Source: Verrucomicrobiia bacterium
GTDB taxonomy: Bacteria > Verrucomicrobiota > Verrucomicrobiia > Verrucomicrobiales > DEV007
DNA: 56,706 nt
NCBI GenBank assembly: GCA_030430255.1
Contig: JAUIGD010000004.1
Coordinates: forward strand, 1 to 56,706
Direction: 5' to 3'
The translations under genes and the position numbers were made by a program. This document shows, in pieces, positions 18,237 through 27,062 of the stretch (its first letter is position 1; the number at the start of each line of letters is the position of its first letter). Below the pieces are notes generated by a model. That model was not told the origin of the DNA, made no database searches, and saw only the letters and a list, made by a program, of their open reading frames with translations.

Positions 18237-18405
18237 CCGATCAACAAAGGGCGGGCTGGGGAATTGTCGAGCATATCCCCAGCGGGCAAAACACCCGCCC
18301 CCGGTTCTCGCACTCCCCCGCGCACCCGGCGACAGGAAAGTAGCCGCCCAGGGCACCACCACCCGACCATCGCCGCCCCGCCAAACTCAGCCCCTTCAAT
18401 CCGGG

Positions 18406-19521
18406 CTAAAACTCCGCCCGCAACAGCCGCTCCACCTCCTCCATCGGCAGGAAGTGTCCGACCAGCGGCTGCGAGAGGTCGTCTTGACTCTGCTGCCAAG
18501 TCGCGAGCACCCCCTCGTCAGTGACCAGCGTCGATACGTACCGGCTGCAGCCCGTCCCGCGCGGCGACGTGAACAACGGGGCGTCGAGCGACAGTCGCTG
18601 CAGCGCCGGGAAGGCATCATCGCGACCGAACGCCAGCCCGCCGATCTCTTCGCAGGAGTAGCCGCGCGGGCGCTTCACCGCCGCCGGGTTCTCGTCCAGC
18701 GCGCGCAGGCATTCGGCGCCGTCATAGAAGTAGAGCGAGACACGCGGGGCGACGGCGAGCCGGCCGAGCGGCGGCACGGGGAGGCGGTCGGTGACCCGGG
18801 TCGCGGCGACATCCCACACCGGGCCGCGAGGGAGCAGTTCGAATGTCTCGATCTCGAAACTGGAGCCCGCACCCGCCGACGGGGCGGCGAGGCCGGTGTT
18901 CGAACTCGCCCAGCTGAACGGGTGGCTGCAAAAGATCAACGCGCTGCCCCCCGCCACTCTGGGGTGGTCGATCGCCACCGGATCCTTCACATGTAGGGTC
19001 GCGCCTTCGTCGCTGCCGACGCAAGGCCGCACCGGCGCCGCTTTGAGATCCTCGATCGTCGGCGCGGTGACCAGATCGATATCCCACCAGCCCGTCCCGG
19101 GTTTCTGGAAGTCGCGCAGCGGAGCGGGGAACGCCCGCGCCTTCTCTGTGGAGACAAACAGCTCGGCGCCCGCGGGTCCCAGACGCAGGGAGGCGCCCTC
19201 GATGGACACCACCTCGATGCCATCGCGGGCGAGTTCCGCCTTTGACCACGAACACGCCTTCTCCCACGGGCCCAACGGCGAACCCGCGCGGAACAATGCC
19301 AGCTCCAAGCCGCGCTCCCCAGCCCCGGTCCCGGTGCGCGAGTCGCCGTGGTTGCGGTAGCGCCCACACAGCCAATAGCTGCCGTCGACATCGCGGACGA
19401 CATCGCCGCCGCCGAACCAGAAGCCCTCGCCGCGCTGCTGCGGCTCCACCAGCACGCGGGCTTGGTCTTGATCGACGAGCGCCGCGGCGAAGCGGGTCAG
19501 GATGGGGGCGAGATCGGTCAT
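18406..19521 (-). CDS. Beta-propeller glycosidase-like protein
   Basis: 371 residues from the ATG at 19521. The sequence has several blades with aspartate- and tryptophan-rich strands (FWFGGGDVVRDVDGSYWLCG, GWWDIDLVTAPTIEDL, and HVKDPVAIDHPRVAGGSALI) of the kind seen in GH43/GH32-like five-bladed propellers. No signal peptide, so it may be cytoplasmic. The catalytic acids cannot be assigned with confidence. Its start lies five bases after the stop of the LOG gene, so the two form an operon. The stop codon TAG is followed, reading outward, by CCCGGATT, which resembles the tip of the type A repeat. Confidence 0.6.
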   Translation of the reverse strand: MTDLAPILTRFAAALVDQDQARVLVEPQQRGEGFWFGGGDVVRDVDGSYWLCGRYRNHGDSRTGTGAGERGLELALFRAGSPLGPWEKACSWSKAELARDGIEVVSIEGASLRLGPAGAELFVSTEKARAFPAPLRDFQKPGTGWWDIDLVTAPTIEDLKAAPVRPCVGSDEGATLHVKDPVAIDHPRVAGGSALIFCSHPFSWASSNTGLAAPSAGAGSSFEIETFELLPRGPVWDVAATRVTDRLPVPPLGRLAVAPRVSLYFYDGAECLRALDENPAAVKRPRGYSCEEIGGLAFGRDDAFPALQRLSLDAPLFTSPRGTGCSRYVSTLVTDEGVLATWQQSQDDLSQPLVGHFLPMEEVERLLRAEF

Positions 19522-19526
19522 GGCGG

Positions 19527-20597
19527 TTACTTCTGCATCTCCTCCAGGATGGCGGGAACGATGTCGCCCAACGCGTTGACGACGCGGAAGTCGGCCTCGC
19601 AGCTCGCGGCGCCGACCAGTTCGATGAGCGGGGTCCAGAAGCGCCCCAGCCCAGAATCCTCGCGGTCGAAGATCACCACCGGCTTGCCGCGCATGGAGGG
19701 GTGGTTCTCCGACTTGAGCAGCAGCAGGGCGAACAGCTCCTGCACCGTGCCCGCGCCGCCGGGGAAGATGACGAAGGAGTCGGAACGCTCGATCATCACC
19801 TCCATCCGGGTGTAGATGTCGGGGCGCAGCCAAAACGAGCTGAGACCATCGGGGAGCCCCTCCAGCTCGATGATGTGGGGGACGTTCGACCCGCCCGTCC
19901 AACCGCCAGCATCCACCGAACCCCGCACCACCGCGCCCATCACCCCGGTCCGCCCCGCTCCGGACACGCAGCCGAGATTCGCGGCCGCGAGTTCGGCGCC
20001 CAGCGTGTAGCCGTCCGCGAGATAGGCCTCATCCTCGATGCTCGCCGAGCAGAACACGCAGACGTTGCCGACGTGACCGCCCGGCAGCGGCGCCTCGAAA
20101 CTCTCCAACCTCGCCGGCATCGGCGCATCGTGTTCCGGGTGGTGGCGACCGGCGTCCGGCAGCCCCTCCTCGCGCACCCGGATCAGCGACTCCACCACCG
20201 CTTCCGGCTGCGAGGCCACGAGCAGAAACTCGCGGTGATCCTGCTTGATCGTGCCCATGCGGTTCAGGTGGTCGAGCAGGCCGAGGAACGGCCCCCACGA
20301 GCCATCGCCGTTGAGAAGCACCGTCGGCTTCCCCTTGAGGTTGGCGTCGAGCGTCTGGTAACCGACGAACACCGACACCGCCTTGAACAGCTCCTCCAAA
20401 GTCGCGCCCGGCGTGAAGACGAAGGCGTCGCTGGCGATGATCGTCCGCTCGACGTTCGACAGGGTGATGTTCTGGTCGCCATTGGCGTTCTCGATGTCCC
20501 ATCCGCCGGCGAAAAGCAGGTAGAGCAGGCGGGCACGGGCTTCGCGGGTGGGGTCGTCGGGACCGGCGACGCGGCCGGATATACGGACTCGGGGCAT
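19527..20597 (-). CDS. Two-domain LOG-family protein with a degenerate first half
   Basis: About 356 residues. The C-terminal half is a standard LOG/TIGR00730 domain: VCVFCSAS, a GAGRTGVMGAVVRG loop and the signature PGGAGTVQE, typical of nucleotide 5'-monophosphate phosphoribohydrolases that release cytokinin-type bases. The N-terminal half has the same topology (SGRVAGPDD, then FTPGATLEELF, then KGKPTVLLN) but its signature has lost a glycine and reads PGATLEE. This suggests an internal duplication with one inactive half. The ATG at 20597 is chosen; an ATG at 20618 is also possible. Operon with the downstream propeller protein. Confidence 0.75.
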   Translation of the reverse strand: MPRVRISGRVAGPDDPTREARARLLYLLFAGGWDIENANGDQNITLSNVERTIIASDAFVFTPGATLEELFKAVSVFVGYQTLDANLKGKPTVLLNGDGSWGPFLGLLDHLNRMGTIKQDHREFLLVASQPEAVVESLIRVREEGLPDAGRHHPEHDAPMPARLESFEAPLPGGHVGNVCVFCSASIEDEAYLADGYTLGAELAAANLGCVSGAGRTGVMGAVVRGSVDAGGWTGGSNVPHIIELEGLPDGLSSFWLRPDIYTRMEVMIERSDSFVIFPGGAGTVQELFALLLLKSENHPSMRGKPVVIFDREDSGLGRFWTPLIELVGAASCEADFRVVNALGDIVPAILEEMQK

Positions 20598-20787
20598 GGT
20601 GGGGTCGGGGATTCTCATCGCGCCACTTGGCGCGAGCCGCGACTTTCCCGCCCTTCCGGGGCCGGATCAAGTGGCAGCTGGGGAACCGCCAATGCCCCCG
20701 ATCAGACGAGCCCCCCGACCCGACCCACGGGAGTGCCAAGCAGTGCGGAGCATCCCACCCCACGAATGACTCCATTCCCCTTCCGCC

Positions 20788-21852
20788 TCAGGGCGCGGGC
20801 ACCTCGACCGGAGAGCCGCGCGGGCGGCCCGCGGCGGCCAGGCCGCCCCACTCCGCGCCGGGAAGATCCTGCGGGGGACGGTCGCCGGAGCCGACGACCG
20901 CATCGAGGAAGGCCTCGCTGCCGAGCGCGACACCGCGGGTGAAATGGCGCAGCCGGCAGCGTAGCGCCTCCGCCACGGTGAGCTTGCCGCCGCGCGCGAA
21001 CACCTTGTCGATCTGGGCCTGCGTGAATCCCCGCTGGCGTTTCGTCGGGCCCTCGGGCGTGGCGCCACCCTCCCGGTGTTCCCCGACGCCGAACAGCAGC
21101 AGGCGGTAGCGCTTCGCATGCCGCGCCCAAGCGCGCGCCAGATGCGCCGTTTGCTCCCCCTCGCCACCAGCACCGAGGCAGGCTGCGATCCCGCGCCGCG
21201 CCGCTTTGCCCCCGACCACCGCCGCCGCGTAGCTGCACCAACGGTAATCCTTCGGGTCATCGCAGAGACCAGCGCGGACGGGGTTGAGGTCGATGTACGC
21301 CGCCACCGCGAGCAGGGCCGAGGGGCCGTCCGGCGACAGCCCCCCTGCGCCCTCCACGCGGGTCGCCCGGTAGCGCTCCTCCCACAGCGGCCCGCGCCGC
21401 CCGTGGCGCTTGTTGAACCACAGCGAGAACTTGTGTTTGAACTCCTTCATGAAGGCGGAGAGGTCGAAGAGCCGCGCCCGCACCGACTCCGCGAGCTTCG
21501 CCACGGCGTGCTCGGAGCCGTTGGAGCGCCACATCTCCACGTCGGCTAGGAGCTTGCGCGTGTAGGCCTCGGAGTTCAGGCGCTCCAGCCGCCCGAGGAA
21601 CTCGTCCTCGCCCCAGCCCTCCAGTGCCGCCTCCTTGTCGGGGACGCGCAGCAGGAGGTGGAAGTGGTTGCCCATGAAGCAGTAGGCCAGACACTCGAGG
21701 CCCGAGAACCGGAGCTGCCGCTCCAGCAGGCGGAGCAGGAACTCGCGCTCCTCGTCACCGAGGACGATGCGGCGCTCGATGATCCGCGAGACGACATGGT
21801 AGCAGTGCGCCTCGCCGGGATCGCCGAGGATCTGGTAGCGGTGGACTCTCAT
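20788..21852 (-). CDS. REP-associated Y1 transposase (IS200/RAYT superfamily)
   Basis: 354 residues from the ATG at 21852, where the conserved domain starts (YHVVSR near residue 18). The HUH motif is GNHFHLLLR with H63 and H65. Next come the FMKEFKHKFSLWFNKRHG block and GPLWEERYRA, then AYIDLNPVRAGL, all signatures of the large RAYT-like family in Verrucomicrobia and Planctomycetes. At the place where IS200 enzymes carry the catalytic tyrosine (K-x-x-Y before the FN) this protein has F142. I believe phenylalanine is common in this subfamily, but it leaves the nucleophile unclear. A frame extension to 21900 exists but the extra residues come from a palindromic motif. It is a single-copy gene here without insertion-sequence ends. 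Confidence 0.85.
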   Translation of the reverse strand: MRVHRYQILGDPGEAHCYHVVSRIIERRIVLGDEEREFLLRLLERQLRFSGLECLAYCFMGNHFHLLLRVPDKEAALEGWGEDEFLGRLERLNSEAYTRKLLADVEMWRSNGSEHAVAKLAESVRARLFDLSAFMKEFKHKFSLWFNKRHGRRGPLWEERYRATRVEGAGGLSPDGPSALLAVAAYIDLNPVRAGLCDDPKDYRWCSYAAAVVGGKAARRGIAACLGAGGEGEQTAHLARAWARHAKRYRLLLFGVGEHREGGATPEGPTKRQRGFTQAQIDKVFARGGKLTVAEALRCRLRHFTRGVALGSEAFLDAVVGSGDRPPQDLPGAEWGGLAAAGRPRGSPVEVPAP

Positions 21853-21885
21853 CAGGGGAACATGATACACACCTCGCCCTCTTTT

Positions 21886-21903
21886 ACAAGTACCTGGCAC
21901 TAT
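21886..21903. repeat. Near-palindromic motif upstream of the transposase
   Basis: AAGTACCTGGCACT (21888-21901) in AT-rich flanks. It reads nearly the same on the other strand (AAGT.CC.GG.ACTT). The same 14 bases recur at 30070-30083. Placed about 35 bases before the transposase start, it could be the recognition or binding site of that protein, but this is inference. Confidence 0.45.
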
Positions 21904-21981
21904 TAATAGAGCATGGGCGCAGTGAGAAACTCACCCTTCGCTTCAACCTCGGTTTCGGTTAACCTCTGTCACCCCTTCCCC

Positions 21982-24900
21982 ATGAAGCTTCCCTCTGCTC
22001 TGCTTCTCGCGGCCCTTGCGGCGTCGCTCGGTGCCACGGCCACGGCCGGGACGACGGTTCACTTTGGGACGGTATCGTCCTTCTCCGGTCCGGCCGATCT
22101 CGATCTGGACGGCGACATCGTTTACTCGGTCAACTTCAGCGCCGATGACCCTGCGACCACGGTCAACGGGGTGACCTTCACCCCCGACACGTCTCCGATC
22201 CCAGGCGCATCGTTCACGGGGCCAAACCAAGTCACGCCTTGGCAGGGGAGCCCGGAGTTTGGCAACTCGGTGGACGACAACGCCCTCGAGAGGATCCTGC
22301 AGGACATCCGCTGGGCGAACTCCGGCTCCGGCCAGACGCTCCATGCGAACCTCGATGTCACCGCCGGCCTCGAGTACAAGCTGCAGCTGCTCATCTCCGG
22401 GAACCATCAGGAGCAGCGCATCTGGGACATCCGCGTCGACGGCTTGGACTGCGTCGATGAGATCAGCTCGCTGGGCGTCCAGCCGGGCGCGGGCTACTCT
22501 CAGGGTTCGGCGACCGTTTACACCTACCAATTCGCCGCCACCGACGCGCAGGTGAACGTGGTGATGGGCGACCTGTTCGGGACGAGCGACGGCGGCGACC
22601 GCAACCCGATCTGGCAGGCGCTGACTCTGGAGAAGGTGACGGTCCCCCCGACGCCGGAGTCGCTCGCCCTATCCCCCCTCGTGTTCTACTCCAGCCAGAC
22701 CGCTCCGGTGGGGCGGTTCGAGACGGAGGATTTGAAATCCGGGGCAGCCCATCTCTACTCGCTTGTGGGCGGCGCGGGCGATGCGGACAACGGCCTGTTC
22801 GAGATCCAAGACGACACGCTAGCGACCTCGGCGCTGCACGACTTCGGCGCCCACGCCCCAGGGGCGACCTTCGCCGTGCGCGTCCGCGCGACCGATGCCG
22901 AGGACCCCGCCCGATTCCTTGAGGAGGCGTTCACCGTGACTCTGGGCCAGCCGCTGGCACCGACGGCGCTCGCCTTGAGCGCGAGCTCCATCAGCTCCGG
23001 GGCCATCGCCGGGACGCCTGTCGGCCGCCTCTCGACGGCCGACCCCAACGCGGTCGACGCGCATGCCTACGCCTTGGTGGCAGGCGCCGGCGACGCCGAC
23101 AACGCCCGCTTCACGGTCGATGGGGACTGGTTGCGGCTGGCGGCCGGAGTTCCCGCCGAACGCAGCGAGCTCAGCCTGCGCGTCCGCTCCACCGACCTCG
23201 CCGGCTTGAGCCTGGATCAAATCTTCACCCTCGCGGTGACGGAGCCTTCGCTGCGCATCAACGAAGTCATGGCGAGCAACGGTGCGACCCTCAACGACGA
23301 GGATGGCGACGCCTCCGATTGGTTGGAGATCTTCAACGAGCAGGCGGGGGCGGCGAACCTCAACGGCTGGTTCCTTACCGACGACCCCGACGACCTCACC
23401 AAATGGCCGTTCCCGGCGGTGACCGTCGGCGCCAACGATTACCTGCTGGTGTTCGCCTCCGGCAAGGACCGCGCCCCGGCGGACGGCTCCGAATTGCACG
23501 CCAACTTCCAGCTCGACAGCGGTGGCGAGTTCCTCGCGCTCGTCGAACCGGACGGGCTGACGGTCGCCGACCAGCTCGACTTCCCCGACCAGCAGGTCGA
23601 TGTCTCGTACGGGCACAACCCGCCGTCGACGGAGCTCGGGTTCATGCAGGCCGCGACGCCGGGCGCCGCCAACAGCGACACCGCCGCGCAGATCGTCAAC
23701 CCGGTGCAGTTCAGCCACCCGAGGGGCTACTATTCGGAGGGCTTCGAACTGACGCTGACGGCTGCGCTCCCCGGCTCGACGATCCGCTACACGACGAACG
23801 GCCAGGAGCCGAGCGCGACCAGCGGTTCCGTCTACAGCGGCCCGATCTCCGTGGGTCCCGAAACGGGCAGCGCGGCACGCGGCACGCGGCGCGTGCGCGC
23901 CATCGCCGTGCACCCGGCCGCGGCCATCATGCCGGTCGAGACACACACCTACCTCTGGGTCAACGGCACCGGCGTCCCGGCCGCCGACGGGGTCATCGGG
24001 CAGGCCAATTTCCGCAGCGCGATCACCGGCCACCCGACCTACGGGCCGCTGATGGACGACGGCCTCCTCGCCCTGCCCGCGGTTTCGGTGACCAAGTTGG
24101 GGGCGGTGGGATCTTCCGAGCAGGAGACCACCTTGGAGCTGATCAGCAACGACGGCAGCGAACCTGGTTTCGGCGTCGACTGCGGGATCAAGATCGTCGG
24201 CGGGGCGAGCGTGGGATCGGCGAAGAACAACTGGCGCCTCTATTTCCGCAGCCAATACGGCGCGCCGAAGCTGCGCTATCCCGTGTTCGCCGACCACCCC
24301 TATAGCGCGGGGGCGAGCGAGGAGTTCGACGTGCTGCAGCTGCGCGGCGGCTCGCACGACAACTTCTACTGGATGGCCAACCCGAACAACCAGTCCAACG
24401 GCGCCTACCGCCCCGGTGACGCGCAGTACGTCCGCAACCGCTGGATCAGCGACATGGAGATGCTCATGGGGCACACCTCGCTGCACGGCCGCTTCGTCCA
24501 CTGCTACTTCAACGGCGTCTACCACGGGCTCTACCACCTGCACGAGCGGCCGATGCACCACTACATGGACAAGTACTTCGGCGGCGACCCCGAAGACTTC
24601 CACTACACGAACTCGGGCCGAACCGGCAGCGACCACGGCGGCGGCGACTCTTGGAACAGCACCTGGTCGCAGGTGCGGAACGCCGCTTCGGCGGGCGGGC
24701 AGGGGTCGCGCGATTGGATCAACTGGGAAGTGCTGGCCGACAACCAGCTGCTCTACTTCTACGCCGGCAACGCCTGGGACTGGACCACCCGGCACAACTG
24801 GATGGCCGCCGGGCCGAAGGAGCCCGGCGAGGGAGGTTGGCGGTTCTACTCCTGGGATTGCGACGTGATGATCTACGACGTCACGGCGAACAACCTCAAC

Positions 24901-26982
24901 ACCGGGGCGCCGGACGGCGTGTTCACCGCGCTGATGAACGACCTCGACTTCGCGGTGCTGTTCCGCGACCGCGTCTACAAGCATTGCTTCCACGACGGCC
25001 TGCTCGCGCCGGGCGGCCCGCAGCAATCGTACGATTACCGCATGAACGAGATCTTTGACGCCATCGTCCCGGAGACCGCGCGCTGGCAGGGAGCGGCGAT
25101 CAACCCGCCATGGGACCGCGACGACGAGTGGACGAACGAGTGGGGCTACATCACCAACACCTACTGGACCCAGCGCACGGGGATCCTGCTCGACCAGCTG
25201 CGCGGCCGCGGCTGGTACCCGCTGGAGGCGCCGGAGTTCGAGCCCCGTGGCGGCGAGGTGGCGGAGGGGTTCTCGCCGGCGATCACCAGCGGCGCGGGGG
25301 CGATCTACCTCACCAGCGACGGCAGCGACCCGCGGCTCCCCGGCGGCGCGATCAACCCCGCAGCGCGGGCGGTGGGGGGGGCGGTGGTCACCACCCCGCT
25401 GATCGACAGGGGTTCGGTCTGGAGGTACCTCGACGACGGTTCCGATCAAGGATCCGCTTGGCGCGCGCCGGGCTTCGATGATTCGGGTTGGGCTTCGGGC
25501 CCCGCTGAGCTGGGCTACGGCGACGGTGCCGAAGGAGCCGAGGGGACGGTGGTCGACTACGGCCCGAGCGGGACCGACAAGCACATCACGACCTACTTCC
25601 GCCGCGGGTTCGAGGTGGGCGGTGCGGCCGGGGTGCAGGGCCTCCTCATGGGCTTGCGCCGGGACGATGGCGCCGTCGTCTATCTGAACGGCACCGAGGT
25701 GTGGCGGAGCGGCATGCCGCCGGGGGCGATCGGCCCCGAGACGCTCGCCTCGAACGCTTCGGGCGGCGCCGACGAGACGACCTTCCACATCAAGCCGGAC
25801 ATCCCCCCGGCGCTGCTGCTCGAGGGGCCGAACACGCTGGCGGTGGAAGTACATCAGAACGCCCCGACCAGCTCCGACATCAGCTTCGACTTGGAACTCT
25901 CGGCGACCGGCCCGGCCGACCCCTCCGAGCTCGCGCTCTCGGAGAGCACCCTGCTGAAGGCGCGCGTCCTGCAGGGGGGCGAATGGTCGCCGCTCAGCGA
26001 GGCGGTCTTCACCATCGGTGACGCCGCCGACGCGACCAACCTCGCCGTCAGCGAGTTCAGCTACCGGCCCGCGCCACCGACCGTGGAGGAAGACCCGGCG
26101 GGCATCTATTCGCGCACCGACTTCGAGTTCATCGAGCTGACCAACATCTCCGACGGCCCGGTGCACCTCGCGGACCTCCGGATCACGGACGGCGTCGACT
26201 TCGACTTCGCGGATTCGCCCGTGGTCGGCCTCGGCGCGGGGGAGAGCGTCCTGATCGTCGAGGACCGCGACGCCTTCCTCGCCCGCTACCCGGCGGTCGA
26301 CCCGGCGCGCATCGCCGGCGAATACGGGTCCAACCTGAGCAACGACGGCGAGCGCATCGAGATCCTCGGCGCCGGCGGCGCGGTGGTGAGGGCGTTCACC
26401 TACAACGACAAGGCGCCGTGGCCGGAAGCGGCGGACGGCGACGGCTTCACCCTGGAGCTGATCGCGCCGTTTTCGAACCCCGACCACGGCGACCCGCTGA
26501 ACTGGCGCAGCTCGCGCGGCATCCACGGGACGCCGGCGGGTTCGATCGCGGCGATGGATTTCACCGAATGGCAGATGTGGAACTTCACGCCGGCCGAGCT
26601 CGCGGAGCTGGGGATCTCCGGGCCGTCGGCGGATCTCGACGGCGACGGCCTGACGAATTTCGCCGAGTTCGCCCTCGGAACCGCGCCCGACGATCCAGCC
26701 AATCGCGCCGCCCTCCCCGAGGCGACCGTCGTCCAGCTCGCTGGCGAACGGTATCTCGAGTTGAGCTACCGCGCGTGGTCCGGCGCTTCGGGTGTCGGGT
26801 ACGCGGTCGAGATCTCCACGGACTTCTCCGGGTGGGGCAGCGGGCCGGGCCACACCGTCGAGGTGGGCGACCCGGTCGATCACGGCGACGGCACGGTGAC
26901 GCGCACCTTCCGGTCTGCGCAGCCGGTGTCGTCCTCGCCCCGCGCCTTCGTGCGCCTCAACATGAGCGCGGCGACGCCTTGA
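21982..26982 (+). CDS. Giant secreted CotH / lamin-tail protein
   Basis: 1666 residues with a signal peptide (residues 1-22, MKLPSALLLAALAASLGATA). Order: an N-terminal beta domain; two cadherin-like repeats of about 100 residues (each with GAGDADN); a lamin-tail domain (LRINEVMASNGATL...DWLEIFN); a chitobiase-like FN3-type domain (STIRYTTNGQEPSA); a CotH kinase-like domain (NGVYHGLYHLHERPMHHYMD, then YFYAGNAWDWTTRHNW and YSWDCD); a galactose-binding-like domain; a second lamin-tail domain (FEFIELTNISDGPVHLADL); and a C-terminal DLDGDGLTNFAEFALGT calcium-type motif. CotH kinases phosphorylate secreted proteins. Such proteins are a hallmark of Verrucomicrobiota. No sorting signal follows, and a terminator lies just after. 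The ATG at 21982 is preferred over 21913. Confidence 0.85.
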   Translation: MKLPSALLLAALAASLGATATAGTTVHFGTVSSFSGPADLDLDGDIVYSVNFSADDPATTVNGVTFTPDTSPIPGASFTGPNQVTPWQGSPEFGNSVDDNALERILQDIRWANSGSGQTLHANLDVTAGLEYKLQLLISGNHQEQRIWDIRVDGLDCVDEISSLGVQPGAGYSQGSATVYTYQFAATDAQVNVVMGDLFGTSDGGDRNPIWQALTLEKVTVPPTPESLALSPLVFYSSQTAPVGRFETEDLKSGAAHLYSLVGGAGDADNGLFEIQDDTLATSALHDFGAHAPGATFAVRVRATDAEDPARFLEEAFTVTLGQPLAPTALALSASSISSGAIAGTPVGRLSTADPNAVDAHAYALVAGAGDADNARFTVDGDWLRLAAGVPAERSELSLRVRSTDLAGLSLDQIFTLAVTEPSLRINEVMASNGATLNDEDGDASDWLEIFNEQAGAANLNGWFLTDDPDDLTKWPFPAVTVGANDYLLVFASGKDRAPADGSELHANFQLDSGGEFLALVEPDGLTVADQLDFPDQQVDVSYGHNPPSTELGFMQAATPGAANSDTAAQIVNPVQFSHPRGYYSEGFELTLTAALPGSTIRYTTNGQEPSATSGSVYSGPISVGPETGSAARGTRRVRAIAVHPAAAIMPVETHTYLWVNGTGVPAADGVIGQANFRSAITGHPTYGPLMDDGLLALPAVSVTKLGAVGSSEQETTLELISNDGSEPGFGVDCGIKIVGGASVGSAKNNWRLYFRSQYGAPKLRYPVFADHPYSAGASEEFDVLQLRGGSHDNFYWMANPNNQSNGAYRPGDAQYVRNRWISDMEMLMGHTSLHGRFVHCYFNGVYHGLYHLHERPMHHYMDKYFGGDPEDFHYTNSGRTGSDHGGGDSWNSTWSQVRNAASAGGQGSRDWINWEVLADNQLLYFYAGNAWDWTTRHNWMAAGPKEPGEGGWRFYSWDCDVMIYDVTANNLNTGAPDGVFTALMNDLDFAVLFRDRVYKHCFHDGLLAPGGPQQSYDYRMNEIFDAIVPETARWQGAAINPPWDRDDEWTNEWGYITNTYWTQRTGILLDQLRGRGWYPLEAPEFEPRGGEVAEGFSPAITSGAGAIYLTSDGSDPRLPGGAINPAARAVGGAVVTTPLIDRGSVWRYLDDGSDQGSAWRAPGFDDSGWASGPAELGYGDGAEGAEGTVVDYGPSGTDKHITTYFRRGFEVGGAAGVQGLLMGLRRDDGAVVYLNGTEVWRSGMPPGAIGPETLASNASGGADETTFHIKPDIPPALLLEGPNTLAVEVHQNAPTSSDISFDLELSATGPADPSELALSESTLLKARVLQGGEWSPLSEAVFTIGDAADATNLAVSEFSYRPAPPTVEEDPAGIYSRTDFEFIELTNISDGPVHLADLRITDGVDFDFADSPVVGLGAGESVLIVEDRDAFLARYPAVDPARIAGEYGSNLSNDGERIEILGAGGAVVRAFTYNDKAPWPEAADGDGFTLELIAPFSNPDHGDPLNWRSSRGIHGTPAGSIAAMDFTEWQMWNFTPAELAELGISGPSADLDGDGLTNFAEFALGTAPDDPANRAALPEATVVQLAGERYLELSYRAWSGASGVGYAVEISTDFSGWGSGPGHTVEVGDPVDHGDGTVTRTFRSAQPVSSSPRAFVRLNMSAATP

Positions 26983-27019
26983 GCGCGAAGGCTCCCGCCG
27001 AATCGGGGGGACGCCGATG

Positions 27020-27062
27020 CCGCGGGGGACGCTCCCGCCCCGCGGTTTCTTCTCCTCCTTTT
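27020..27062 (+). terminator. Rho-independent terminator of the CotH gene
   Basis: CCGCGGGG (27020-27027), a ten-base loop, CCCCGCGG (27038-27045), then a pyrimidine-rich TTTCTTCTCCTCCTTTT. Strong 8-bp stem and U-rich tail, about 40 bases after the stop codon. The convergent glucosidase gene ends here too. Confidence 0.75.

Noticed and set aside
22819-26883. A 1354-residue open frame on the minus strand opposite the CotH gene
   Set aside because: It is the antisense of a clear multidomain protein; long antisense frames are normal at this GC content, and its composition (Arg/Gly/Val-rich) is not protein-like.
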